Shown here: positions 1 to 11,589 of the stretch, one piece after another
How positions within the stretch are numbered: the first letter of the stretch is position 1
Layout: each line of letters starts with the position of its first letter
Source: Amorphophallus konjac
Lineage: Eukaryota > Streptophyta > Magnoliopsida > Alismatales > Araceae
Direction: 5' to 3'
NCBI GenBank assembly: GCA_022559845.1
Contig: CM040123.1
Span: forward strand, 318,847,933-318,911,932
DNA length: 64,000 nt
Translations under genes and position numbers: made by a program
The notes under the pieces: model-generated
What the model was told of the DNA's origin: nothing
Databases searched by the model: none
What the model saw: only the letters and a program-made list of their open reading frames with translations

Positions 1-2931
1 AGATGAAGGGGAAGAGGAAGCCAACTCATCACAGGGAATGCCGAGAGGCATCCTGCGAAGAGTGAAAGAAAGAAAAAAGAGGATGTCAAGAGGCATCCTG
101 AAAAGAGTGAAAGAAATGATAAGAAGGACAAAAGAGAGAGAAAGAGGCTACGGAGAGAAGGGAGGATAAGTAGGAAGTGGAGAGGAATCTTGAGAGGGAT
201 CCCCTCTAGAGAGTGAGCGAGAAGGGATGAGAGAAGGGGGTGCCTGATCCCCCCATCCGCCTGCCGTTACGTCCCTCCCCGCAAGCGCCGCCGGAACTGA
301 TAAAAAGAAGGTGACGTGCTTCTGCACGTCGAACCCCCTTCTAACCCGCCGGCCGGCTGTTGAACTCTCTTCAGACTCGAAGCAGCAAAGACTCTCCGCC
401 CTCCGTCATCTGCAGCTTCATCTTCCAGAGCGTCTTCCATGCTTCAAATTTGACAGCACAACGCTTCATGAAGAAGGAGGGAGGAAAGACTGTCAGAGAA
501 GACCCTAAGCGATGGAGGGTAAGAGACGCCCTTCAGACCTTTTATAGGAGAAGAGAGGCTACTTGCCTTAAATGATTCTCCTCTCGAAAACACGCTAATG
601 GGACCTCTCCCTACGAACGGTCACCTCAGACTCCTCGGTTCCATCCCAACGGGACACACGAAGCGGCCGGGCATTTAAAGCATGAGAAAATGGAAAGAGA
701 CCCTGTCAGACGCCCGCCCAACCATCATGTGAGATCCACGCAGAAAGTATCGGCACTTTCCAACTACTGAAGCTGTCGGACCACCTCAGTGGTTATCTCC
801 GCCAACTTCGCGAACGCCGCTGCAAGTCTCTGCTCTTCCGCCGTATCCCCACGGCGCATCAGAGAGCCCCAAAAGCAAGTACGAAGGAGAGCAAAACCCT
901 AAAGCGGAGGGAGTATGGAACGACAGCAAGCGCACAAGGCTTATATCCCCTCGCGGAAGGCGGCGCGTCGTTCCGACCTCCGAGAAAAGGGGGCCCCTTC
1001 ATTTCAAATCTGTTAGGATTATCATTATTACGGGCCTAGGTAACCACGACACGTGGCTTCTTAACACCGCCAGATTTTCACCCCGAGCCACGCTGGTCCA
1101 AAACCCTAACGTTACTCTTCCGAGCCTACCAAGGCTCAGGACTAGGAGGTGGACAAGTGGAGAGGGGGATTTCTATAGCCCATCTAAGAGCGGCCAAACT
1201 AGGTCCAGCAAGACCAAACGAGGCCCAGCTCATCTAAGTGACCGCCCCGTAGGGCCCACTTAGCATAAAAGCCAATAAGTTCACTCGGGATCAAGCACTT
1301 CCTAGGCAGTGGCTCGGAAGGCCGTGCGTCGGTCCGGTCGGAGGAAGACCCACACCCGACCTATCCCCCTCGTCGGGATAAGGGCTGGCGCCCAACGCCC
1401 ACTCCGATCGAACCTCACCCAAGCTATGCCTATCACCCGGGACAGGGCTGGCACTCTTCACGCTTGGGTCGACCGACGGTTGCTTATCCACGCTGCCATT
1501 GAGAACCTTTTCTGAGCAGGAGTTTATGAGGATAAGGGGGCCCACGAATCCTCAAGGGTATAAAGAGCCCACGATGAGGACGTAAAGAGCCCATCTCGAG
1601 GACGTAAAGAGCCTACGTCGAGGACGTAACCCCCGCCTGAAACTCCTCAGCTTACGGGACTCATAAGGCTGGCGCACTATTTAAACTTGGGACTCCCTCT
1701 AGCAAAAGGTAAGGCCAACACACGCCTAAAACTCCCTGAGCAGGAACCACTTCACCACCTTGGTGGAGAGGAATCTCGTGCATCTCCTTCTTCCTCCCTT
1801 CATAGCTTCCACCACTGCTCTACTGACTTAGGCATCGGAGGGTTTTCCCCAGGGAACCATCCCTGGGCCCCCTGATCCGTTTCCTTTCTTTACAGTTCAC
1901 TATTCGGTGATCATCTCTTCCAGCTCAGGACCAGCACGAGATCGCCCCTCTTCAGATTATAATAATCACTTGCCCAAGAGACCATACTGAAGGAGACGCA
2001 AGCTCCCTAATATACATGAGCAGTCAGAGAAACTTCGGAGACAAACCCAGAGAGAGCGATAGAGAACCAAAGGGTAGTACACAAAGGCTCGAATGAGCGC
2101 AGAATCCCGCAACACATCCACGAAGAGGGGTAGAACCGGGACTTTCCTTATGAGGCATACTGCACCCCTACTTTCAAACAAAAAAAAGGGAATGGGAAGC
2201 AATACGAAATGGGGTTCCTAACCAAGGAGCGGGAGGCCAACAAACCCCAGCGCCGGGCCTTTAGATGGGAAGCGAAGCTTCCTGCTACTATAGATCGGCC
2301 ACAGGTGAAATCCAACACTAAAAAAAAAGCAGGTGGGACAGCTAGAAAGGAGAGGGAAAGACGTGAACATTAAGGATTGAATCCCATATAACACGCAGCA
2401 TCAGAAATCTCCCAATGGGAGTGCCTACTCTATTCCATTTCGGAAGAAGGTCCAGGATTACATTGAGGCAGAAAACAATAGGGAAAAGGGGAAAAATACA
2501 TGGCATAAAAAAGGGGGGGAAGCTCCCTCACCTATCTCTTCTCTCTTACCCCCTTCTCTCTCTTTACACTTCGGAGCAGGGCCCTTTTTTTAGCATAGCC
2601 TCCTCTGTCTCACTTTTCTCCTTTCGTCAACCTTTTATATGACTGCTTGCAGGGTGGGCTTCGAAGGGGGACAGAGCGATGTTGTGTCCGCCGGTCACCT
2701 CCCTCTGCCGCATCTCGTGTGTGGGTCACCCCATGGTGACAGGTGGACGATAGCTTCCCGGATATTACAGCCGCAGATGTCGCCTCCATCGTCTCCATCA
2801 TCCGCTGCGCGCCATTGGAGCAGCCGACTACCTTCAATTGTTGAGAATGTCTAGTGGTTATGGCCAGCTTTGGGTTCTGCCGTTCTCACGAAGAAGTGGG
2901 AGCTAGCCTGGCGGTGGCACCGTATGAGTGA
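1..2931. other. Unassigned repeat-derived DNA, no gene
   Basis: No open frame here resembles a known protein and the longest are under 85 codons. The first 700 bases are purine-rich with a short two-copy direct repeat around 41-125 (GAGGCATCCTG ... AGAGTGAAAGAAA). A TGTTAGGATTATC start near 1010 and a pyrimidine-rich stretch near 1780-1960 give the part between an LTR-like look, but no primer-binding site, polypurine tract or partner copy is in the window. Probably old LTR or leader sequence of an unidentified retroelement; this is inference. Confidence 0.4.
1561..1626. repeat. Three-copy 22-bp tandem repeat
   Basis: Three consecutive 22-bp units begin TAAAGAGCC and end GAGGACG (1561-1582, 1583-1604, 1605-1626), differing at only a few bases. 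A partial fourth unit start (TAAC) follows. No function is evident. Confidence 0.85.
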
Positions 2932-3165
2932 GTGCGCCACCGTACATGGGTGTGCCGGAGCTGCTCGCGGGTGTGCCGGCGAAGGAGGCAGTGGGTGTGC
3001 CGGGCACGGACGCTCGCGGGTGTGCCGGCGGAGGAGGCAGTGGGTGTGCCGGGCACGGACGCTCGCGGGTGTGCCGGGGCGGAGCCACTCGCAGGTGTGC
3101 CGGTGAAGGGCGCTCACGAGTGTGCCCGGGCGGAGCCGCTCACGGGTGTGCCGGATGGTGAACAG
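2932..3165. repeat. GTGCCGG-rich minisatellite
   Basis: Variants of GGGTGTGCCGG recur about every 15-30 bases. The clearest part is a 49-bp unit present twice with one mismatch (2964-3012 and 3013-3061). Looser relatives continue to about 3360 (CCACCGGAT) and reappear at 4830-4930 (GTGGGTGTCATCC, GTGCCGG), so the array brackets the two host-gene fragments. Frames open on both strands here are products of the repeat, not genes. Confidence 0.85.
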
Positions 3166-3369
3166 TAACCGCGCCGGATGAGGGTGACCGTCACCGTAGG
3201 GAAGAGTTGCCAACGGGTGCAGAGAGGCCCCACCGGTTATGCTGTTCTGTTGTCCACCGATTCTGTCCACCTATTATGGGGCTCGGGTAGCAAGGGCCAC
3301 CGGATAATGTTCCCATGGGTGCCACCGGATGAGTAGTGAAGTAGGCAACCAGATAATGGGCAAGCCACC

Positions 3370-4589
3370 TTCATGATCATCAATTGTACCATTTTCCTCT
3401 AAAGGTACTAATTGAACGTCTTTCAGCTTGCAACAGTCAACATTTCCCATGGACCTTGAATCTGTGGATTCACATTCTGACAGAGCCAGCCTCCAATAAT
3501 TGAGCTCAGGAGGTTCGAGAGGGCCCTATGGAACAGAACGCCCATTCTGTTCATGCCAACTTGCAATCAAACCTCTGACACAATAATTTGGCGTTACATA
3601 AAGATGAGAGATCTACTACTGTGTTTTTGGGCAGGTATATGCCCATCACTAAACCGCTTTTCAATGCAGGCCCGTTCGTATGTCTGTCCAGATGACATGA
3701 TAACTGGATTATACATGAGCTACACGGAGATGGGGCAACGAAGCTCTTCTGGTAGGATTGGCATGTTGCCTGATCTAATACCAGTTGGCTTGAAATTAAA
3801 AGAGCTCATCTCCTATAGCTTCCCGTCAAAAGCCAGACCGTTTTCACCTTAACCAGGTTTGCCTTCAGCCAAAACTGTGGGAGAGCATGGAGCTGATCCT
3901 TGGGAATGAGTGTCATCAGGAAGCTCACCCTTGAAAAGCTTTGAGTATTTTCTCATGAGGTGTAATAAGTACGCCACAATTGATTCTTTTCGCTTATCCT
4001 CCTTGGCACAGGCCCTCTCGATGAGCTTCTTGAGAGCTCCTCTTTCTGTGAGAGCAGCTCGTGAGGATATGATCCCCAGTTTTACAGCAGCTTGGTGAAA
4101 GACTTCAAGCTCAGTGATGTCACTAGAGTTGCTACCCAACTTTCTCTCCCTCTGAAGCAATTGAATCACTCCCTCACCAATCTGCTTTTCTGAACGATCC
4201 AATGTGAACACTGTCCCCTCCAATTCGTTCATAATCTCCATAATCTGGGAGCCAATAGATTGCGGCACAATATCTTCAACACCCTTAAGACTTTCCTGGA
4301 TAGCGTGTCTTGCCTTCTCAGATTTTAGAAGAACAGATTCACCAATTATAGCCAGATAAAATTTACTGCAATTAGAGCAGTGATGGAGCATATTCTTTAC
4401 TTTGTCAAGAGCTACATGCAAAGGGCATAAAGCATGTATGCTTGATTTACTCCTTGGCCAGGCCATTTTTATGACAGGGAAGATTGCCAGCACTTTGAAC
4501 ACAATTGAGGAAAGCTTCTTACACATCCCTCCATGTAACTTGGCATCACAGAGCGAAAATAGATTCTCTTCAATTTTCGAAGCATCCAT
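3370..4589 (-). pseudogene. PUB45/PUB6-type U-box E3 ligase, truncated pseudogene
   Basis: Read right to left from the ATG at 4589 (MDASKIEENL), the first 247 codons match the N-terminal domain of plant U-box/armadillo E3 ligases of the PUB45/PUB6 group, including the landmarks RAALTERGALKKLIERA and KRKESIVAYLLHLMRKYSKL. After a stop near 3849 the match resumes into the U-box (EELRCPIS at about 3741, then SGQTYERACIEK), passes a frameshift and stops near 3640, and continues through TPNYCVRGLI and NYWRLALSE to about 3370. The armadillo repeats are missing. No introns interrupt the match although plant homologues are usually multi-exonic, so a processed copy or transposon-captured cDNA is likely. 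At least five stops plus a frameshift exclude function. Family identity is confident; the mode of origin is inference. Confidence 0.85.
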
Positions 4590-4699
4590 GTTCCTCTGAA
4601 TCACTCGACCCACTTCCATCTCAGCACAAAAGAATCATCCGGGGAATTGAAACCAAATCCACAGGGGAAGATGCTCGTATTGTTGAGCTCTAGGGGACG

Positions 4700-4825
4700 T
4701 CCCACATCAACGAACACTATATTCAGTTGATCATTCTCTAATAAGTATGCTTTGTAAATACCGTATGCCAAAGCTGTTGTTGTAGTCTCATGGAACAAAT
4801 GCAGAGGATGCAAACCAGCGGTGGT
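4700..4825 (-). pseudogene. HSP70-14/15 (HSP110-class) chaperone exon fragment
   Basis: On the minus strand, 42 codons from 4825 to 4700 read as part of the ATPase domain of plant HSP70-14/15 proteins: AGLHPLHLFHETTTTALAYG, then YLLENDQLNIVFVDVG. In the family this segment follows the first part of the nucleotide-binding domain and contains the conserved HETTATALAYGIYK stretch. The match stops abruptly after VDVG, as at an exon end, and only about 110 bases separate it from the start codon of the PUB pseudogene, on the same strand. It is far too short to encode a working chaperone. Confidence 0.8.
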
Positions 4826-4967
4826 GGAGTGGGCATCCAGTGCAGTGGGTGTCATCCAGCATAGTGGCGTGCCGGGTAGAGGGAGTGTGCCGTGGAGGGA
4901 GCGTGGAGCTGGAGCGGGCCGGTGCGGTGGTGCACTGGGTGAAGGAGAAAAAGAAAGGGAAAGAATG

Positions 4968-4968
4968 G

Positions 4969-4999
<31 letters not shown>

Positions 5000-5320
5000 T
5001 GGGCCACCCCTTTTTTCTTTTATTATATATATTTGTATGTGTTTTATTTGTCTGTTTGTTTGTTTATTTTTGTTTGTTTGTTGTTTTTTTGTTTTATTTT
5101 ATTTCTTCTATTTTGTTTGTTTGTTTAATTATTAGTATTATTTTATTTATTTATTTATTTCTTATTTATTATTATATATATATATATATATATTCTGCTA
5201 TTTCCTTCTTCTCTTCTATTTTTTTTCTTCTTCTTTCTTTTTTTGTTTTCTCTTTCTTTCTTCCCTTCCTTCTTTTCTTTCTTCTTCTTTTCTCTCTTTT
5301 CCCCTTTTTTTGTGTGTCCA
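4968..5320. repeat. Low-complexity tract: (GA)n, (TTTG)n, (TA)n, CT-rich
   Basis: A GAGAGA run (about 4970-5000) is followed by TTTG/TTTA runs (5035-5160), a (TA)n run (5173-5192) and a T/C-rich tract with TTCTTC repeats. The Copia fragment to its right ends exactly in this tract, so it may mark the break that truncated that element. Open frames here are artefacts of biased composition. Confidence 0.9.
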
Positions 5321-7156
5321 CAGGAGAGTATGGAGCAGTTGTTTCATGAATTATGCCATGATCTTGGTAATATTCCACAAACAAACTAGAAGTATACTCT
5401 CCTCCTCTATCAGACCTTAACCTTTTAAGAACTCGGCTAGATTGTGTTTCTGCTTCCTTTTTAAAGATGATAAAATTTTGTAAAGCCTCATCTTTAGACC
5501 TAAGCAAAAACACATAACAGTATCTACTACAGTCATCTATAAAGGTAATGAAAATATTTTTTCTGATAGCTTGTTAACACACCATTAAACTCACAGATAT
5601 CTGAATGCACTAGATCCAGAATCTCTGAATCTCTAACCATATAATGAAAAGGTTTTCTAGGTTGTTTAACCTGTACACAGATATCACATTTCTTGGTTTT
5701 ATTAATAGTATGTTCAGGAATCAATTTCAGGTTCATCATACGTTTCAAAACATTGAAATTAAGATGTCCTAGACGTCCATGCCATAAATCAGATGAATCT
5801 AAAACATTATAAGCAACAGGAACAGAAATAGAAATTACAGTATTATCATTCACATTTCTGTTCACCACATGATCCAGAAAGATTTTAAACAATCCATCAA
5901 AAAGATAACCTTTAGCAATAAAAGTCTTTAGATAGAGTATAACAACTTTATTACATTTAAAGTTAAGTTCATAACCCTCTCTCGCTAAAATAGAACCAGA
6001 TAAAATATTCCTCCTGACACTAGGAACATGGTACACTAAGGAAAGAGTAAGAACACGCCCTGAAGTAAACTTCAGGTTTACTCGTCCAACTTCAAGCACC
6101 CTAGAAGTACTCCCATTTCCCATCATCACGGAGTAGTCATGGATGGCCTGATAAGACACAAAGCCAGCCCGGTCAGTACACAAGTGCACATTGGCACCAG
6201 TGTCCACCAACCATTCATTTGGTTCATAAATAGCAAACAATAGAGGGTTAAGAGAAACATACTTAGCACCAAAAGAAGAACCTCCTGTCACTACATTGAT
6301 CTGTGCTTGGATTTCATTGGTAATTTGGGTCTTCCTCAGCAATTTCTCTTTCCTTTTAGGACAGTCATTGCGCATGTGACCCTTATCACCACAAGTCCAG
6401 CACTGTCCTAGTGCTTTCTTCTTCTTTATCTTTCCCTTGGGTTTCATCTGTGAAGTGGAATCAACATTGGCCTTTCCTTTTAAATCCTTACCCTTCTGCC
6501 TCATTACTAGGCTTGCACTTGCATCCACAGGCATGTTGGGCTTCTCCTTTATATGTTCCTCTTCAATGGCTATAGCCCTCATCAAATCATCAAGAGAGAT
6601 GGCTCCTTTGCGGTGTTTGAGGCCCATGCCAAAATCCTCCCAGGATCTAGGCAACTTCTCTATGATGCACATGACTTGGAGCTTTTTAGGTATTTTCATA
6701 TCTGCCTCAGCCAAGCCATGAAACATAAGAAGAAGCTCATGTGCCTGCTCCCCTATAGATCTATTCTCGACCATATGAAATTTAAGGAACTTGCCAACGG
6801 AGTACTTTTTCAGACCTTGGTCCTCGGTATTGCACTTCCGATCAAGTTCATTCCACAGTGTTTTAGTAGTGTTAAAGGTGGAAGTACTATAGACGTCAAA
6901 CAGGACATCAGACAGTGCAGTAAGAATGCATACATGTCCTAGTCTGTCTTTTGTATTCCACTCTTCAACCCTCTTAGCACTCTCAGGGTCATTCTGATCC
7001 AGCATAGGGGGGTCCGATTCTATCAACGAGATTAGGCCAAGTGAACCACATCTTCATGCGTTGTTGCCAACGCTTAAAGTGTTGCCCGAAAAACTTCGCG
7101 GGCATCCCAGACATGTCCACTCGGGTTCCAAAGCTTTTTGAAGATGATGATGCCAT
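5311..7156 (-). pseudogene. Copia retrotransposon fragment F: gag-protease-integrase, truncated
   Basis: From the ATG at 7156 (MASSSSKSFG) leftwards: a UBN2-type Copia gag (AKFFGQHFKRWQQRM, then LTALSDVLFDVYS), a zinc knuckle CWTCGDKGHMRNDC, the aspartic protease start WLVDTGANVHLCTD, the GAG-pre-integrase motif DLWHGRLGHLNFNVL with CDIC, and the integrase start. The frame shifts near 7026 and near 5515-5560; the integrase core then reads KRLRSDRGGEYTS and HGIIHETTAPYSP. It ends near 5311 in the CT-rich tract, so the third catalytic residue, reverse transcriptase, RNase H and both LTRs are absent. The HETTAPYSP wording differs from the Sireviruses to the right, so this is another Copia lineage (perhaps Ivana/Oryco-like; not certain). 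Confidence 0.9.
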
Positions 7157-7507
7157 GAATGATATCTTCTCTAAGACTGTTAGAACTAAACAGTGTAGCA
7201 GGGCAACATCATGGCAACAATCGGACATTAACAAATACATGGCAAACCATAGCACAAGAACATACGGGATAGATTCAATCAAGGACGACCATGAAATAAA
7301 ATTAATAAGCATGATTACAGAGTAAAGCATGATATAAAGACAATTAATATGAAATACACAATGTAAAGTAGAAGCACCTCAAAGAGATTCCCCTTAGAGA
7401 AGATATCATCCCTACTAGAAAGGTGCGACTGATATGGTGATCTTCCCTCAGGATACGACTACCTACACGAGATTCTTAAGCGCACTCTCAAGAATCTCGT
7501 AAACATG
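7157..7507. other. Leader-side flank of Copia fragment F
   Basis: This lies upstream of F's gag on the minus strand. No tRNA-complementary primer-binding site and no LTR end are visible before the E remnant begins at 7508, so the F leader has been cut. Nothing coding is recognised. Confidence 0.5.
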
Positions 7508-7568
7508 TTGTAACGACCCAAGAACCGGATACCGGGAATAACCTGATATCATTCGAATCCTGGCCCGC
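7508..7568 (-). repeat. E: terminal 61 bp of the 3' LTR
   Basis: The reverse complement ends in CTTGGGTCGTTACA and matches the end of E's own 5' LTR (7896-7960) with only a few differences (ATTCGAATGATATCAGGTTA here, ATTCGAATGGTATCAGGTTC there). It marks the end point of a large internal deletion. Confidence 0.8.
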
Positions 7569-7895
7569 CACCTGACCATACTGCAGATTCCTCGAACGCA
7601 GCACCATAGCAACACACCTGCCGGCAACCTCTGCCCAACGCAGCACGATCGGGGCCACCACCCATCGGGAAGAAATCTCTCTATCACATCTCTCGGGCCC
7701 CGCACCAGCACTCCACGAAACAGCAACCACCAATACAGTGCCAATGCCGCGCCCTCAAGCTCTTACGCGAGAAACCAAACGAAAAACAAGCACAAAACCC
7801 TATGCCAGCTGCCGACTGTACTGGACCTTACAGACTCTGATCACTGTAATATCTCAAATTCCCATGTACATCCACAACCACGCTCTGATACCATG
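7569..7895 (-). other. E: primer-binding site and leader remnant
   Basis: Just inside the 5' LTR, the minus strand reads CATGGTATCAGAGCGTGG; positions 7893-7882 are TGGTATCAGAGC, the complement of the 3' end of initiator tRNA-Met and the usual plant Gypsy/Copia primer site. The following leader (GGTTGTGGAT...) resembles that of element G after 28397. No gag start is recognised before the deletion point. Confidence 0.85.
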
Positions 7896-9071
7896 TGTAA
7901 CGACCCAAGATCCAGATACCGGGAAGAACCTGATACCATTCGAATCCTGGCCCGCCGCCCACGAGCCGGGAGGGCTCGGAAGGGCTAAACGGAGTGTGGA
8001 GATACAAAGAAATAGGAAATAAAGTAGGATAATTCAACAATTAATAGAAATAAATAAACAACTACTACAACAGAGTACAGTCCAATAGAAAGTACAGTCT
8101 AAGATAAGAAACATACCCAACACCGAGTGAACACTCGGCCCGGCAAGCTGGCAACGAAGAACCTCTAAACAGCACCCTCGAACCCCGAGGAACAACCGTC
8201 GCACCTAAAAAGCAGGGGTGAGCCTCCTGTCACTGGCTCAGTAGGGATCCCGCAGAACCCCAACCGAGAACAACGGCAGTAACGGAAGGGAAAGCGGCAC
8301 TAACAAGAGCAACAACAACAATGACGAAGTAACAACTACTGCGACAAACACTCACAGCAACCCTATCGTAGAGGCCTGTCCTCCCAGACATGGCCAACCT
8401 GGACACGCTGTCCAAGGTGCGATCCCAACCACCTGGTCGAGGACACCACACCAACAAGACACAACCTCGATAAAGCACACTGAAACTGTCTAGAAGCCAC
8501 GTCTCGCAGACGGGAAATAGAACTTGGAAACATTAGAGTCCCATTGCACGTGACAGGAGTACCTGCCCACCAGAAGCAAGGTCGGATGCGTCCACTGACG
8601 TCTTAGACTGCGCCTCAGGTGTCCCTCTCGACCCCTGGTGGAACGGAGACACCGTACTAGTAACCATAGAACAAGTGACTAGCTGGGGTAGCGCACGTCA
8701 GTGCGGGTCCAACTGCCCCCAACCACATGTGCACACACAGACCATCCATCCTAGGTCTGGCCCTCTGACTGGTTTTCCCCTCAGTCGGACTCTGGAGTCT
8801 AGACGTGGGGCGTGATGGTAACCAGCCTAAAAATCGTCTCTCGAGGTAGCCTTACCACCACTCCCTAGTGGGACCACTCGCGTGTCGGAAGGCTACGACT
8901 AGTGGGGAGTCACTGATGTGACCACTCTCCGAGGAGAAACTCTGAGAATCACGCACACACCCTGTGCGAAAGTCGAGAAGAATCAAGTGGCGTCGAGCCA
9001 CTAGACTCTGGACAGTCCTCTAGACTCACTAAATCCAACGGTCCTTGAGTCACAAGACTTGGGGTCAATAT
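7896..9071 (-). repeat. E: 5' LTR, downstream half
   Basis: This is the R/U5-side half of E's LTR, read on the minus strand and ending GGGTCGTTACA at 7896. It aligns with G's LTR at about 27300-28382, for example around the CACCAGGG and CCACTGACG motifs. It breaks at 9071 where element A begins and resumes at 19272. Confidence 0.85.
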
Positions 9072-11516
9072 TGATGTGTGTGGGGCATGAAGTGTGCCTT
9101 GCATATGGTTGTGTTTTTGATGATAACTAACCTTATAAATAACTTTGTGTCTACTTGCATATGCGGTTGATGTCAGTGTGCATTCATGAGCTTTGCTATG
9201 CTTGCATGTATTCATGAGATTGATTTTTCCATATTGCTAGACATGCATATAAGCTCGTAGATGGTTATGAGTAGAAGCTTTTATCACTCATAATCTATGA
9301 TTTTGATATCCATGTAGATCTCATGTTCTACATTATCTTTTACAGGAGAGAGATGATTGGAAGACACCTACAAATCACATGGATGCATGGTAATATCTAT
9401 TTATGTGAATCTTGGTGGAAAGAGGTTGACATGTTATGTAATATTGATTAAACCCCAAGGAATACTTGGTTTTTGTGTTTAAACATTCAATCTCTTTCCA
9501 GTCCCTTGTGCTATCCATGTTGCATATATTCACTTGGTTCTTTCATGTATATTCTTCATAAGGTTCTTATGCTAGGTGCATAGTTTGAATTCCTCATGAA
9601 AGTGGTGGCTGAAATGAATTGATTGAAACTCTCACATTGAATGATATTCATTTTCTCATGTTGAACTTTAGCATAGGCTTTCATGCCCTTTCATAGTGTC
9701 GACCTATCAAAGGATGGTGTCGACCCCATGTTTTGTAAGCATCACTTAGATGCAAATGGTTCATGGTCTTATGAAGAGAACTTGTGTTAAATTCATCACA
9801 TCGTTCATGTGGATTTTGGTTTTACAATGCCACTCTTATTGCACTTGATGCATAAAGTTCATTGCTATATGAACTTGTTTCATTGATGAGGATAAACATG
9901 ATTATCCAAAGAGTTCTTATGCACCTTGAACATGGATTTTAATGTATGTGCCCTTTGCACTTTATTTATGGTTAAAAGTTGCTTATACCTTGTTCACATG
10001 CATAGCAATATCCTTCGATCTTTAGCTTAGAACATTTGTGGTTCAAAGTGTCCGTATGCACCTTGAACATGGGTTTCATGTATATAATTCATGTATTTAT
10101 CATTTGGATTATTGAGATAAAGTTCTGATCATTTTTTTCTTATGATTTTGTAGGATTAAGATCCTTAATATAAACCCTCCAAGATCAAGGAGTTAGATGC
10201 CACAAAGTTTGGAAGGGTTGTAATGGAGTTTGGGGCTGAAATCTGAAAGTCTGGAATTTATTGTAGCTTTAAGTCGACCGAATCACTGTAGCTCGGTCGA
10301 CCGAAATTGGCAGTGCTGCTTGAAAATTCACCTGTAAAATTCCGGTCGACCGACCACCTACCTCCGGTCGACCGAACCCCTCGAGACAGCAATTGTTGAC
10401 TTTATTTTATTCAACGTGAGAAGCTTTTCTCCTTAGATTTTTTTAATCCCAAAAGTCTCCAGACATCCCTAGAATTGTGGATCTGTGTCTTGGCTTGTCC
10501 TTGACCATCCTAGGTCTTATAAACTCACTTATGCCTAACCTTTTACCCCTTTGCCCATGGGTTCATGGTAGACGTATTGGGAGTCTTTTTGGATGGTTCT
10601 AGAAGGGTTTTCATGGTCTTTTCATGTCTTCTATATATGCTCTCTTGTGAACTCTGAATTTGATAGAAATCCCCATTTTGAGCTAATGCTTTCTATCTTG
10701 TAGGTCAAGAAAGAGGAGAAGAAGAGAAAGTGAAAAAGAAGGGGAGATTTGATCTTCATCCAAGAAGTTTTGAAGATCGTGGAAGAAGGAAAAGTGCAGC
10801 GGATCGAGGAGAGGATCGAGAGGACATTGAAATCGTCACCATCCGACTGGAGCTTCAAGCTACCATTTCTATTCATCTTAGAAATCAAAGGGGGATCAAT
10901 CTCTACATCCTTTAGTTGTTGTTTTGTGATGTTTGCCATGTGTTCTATTTAGATTTGAGCATGTTTGAACATTTGTGTTCATTTTCTGAACTAAGGTCTA
11001 TTGTGTGTGTGTGACCGTATGTGTATACGGTTGTGTTTGATCGCCTGTGTACAGTCGTGTGTGTCGTTGTGATGCGTTTGTTGCAGCGTGTGTGTGTGTG
11101 TTGTGATCTGGTCGTCAGATCGTGTGGGAGACTCCGTCTTCGTGTGTGTGTGTGTGTTGGGACGTGTCCCCATGTGTGTTTGGAGCGTTGTCTCCGTGTT
11201 GGGGATTTATCCCCGAGTGAAGTCTCACTAGGTTTGGTGAGGGGTGGACGTAGGGAACCCGTCGTGGTCCTGAACCACCTTAAAAGTCGTTATGCACTTT
11301 GGTTTGGTTTGTGCGTTTGTGTGGTTTGATTGTTATATCCGTTTGTATGATCGTGTGGGAACGGAGAGATTGAAAGAATTAGTTACCTTGTTTAGTTAAT
11401 TTCCTCAATCTTGTTAAAATGTGTTAATTCCGCTACGTAGCATTTTAATTTGCCATCTAGTGTGGAGGATAATTCAACCCTCCCTTCTTGTCCGCTCGCC
11501 TACCTAGGGACCAACA
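9072..11516 (+). repeat. A: 5' LTR
   Basis: 2,445 bp. In order: the TTTTTGATGATAAC element near 9115, a palindrome cluster at about 10270-10377 (CGGTCGACCGA and relatives), a TATA-like TATATAT at 10632-10638, and a GT-rich stretch (10998-11170) containing the hairpin GACCGTAT-GTGT-ATACGGTT (11013-11032). It ends ACCAACA. The paired LTR differs by many substitutions and by palindrome copy number, so the element is not young. Confidence 0.9.
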
Positions 11517-11518
11517 AT

Positions 11519-11530
11519 TAGTATCAGAGC
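11519..11530 (+). other. A: primer-binding site
   Basis: TAGTATCAGAGC, two bases after the LTR end, is the initiator tRNA-Met complement TGGTATCAGAGC with one G-to-A change. Confidence 0.85.
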
Positions 11531-11589
11531 GAGGCTATGTTGTCCTTAGATCTAACGATCTACAGAGAGATCCCAGTGTAGTGTTAATC

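Noticed and set aside
2851..3270. Open frames on both strands over the GTGCCGG array
   Set aside because: Repeat-driven; no start context or family match, and both strands are equally open.
3849..4619. An intact 256-codon U-box protein gene
   Set aside because: The frame ends before the U-box, which continues beyond stops and a frameshift; armadillo repeats are missing.
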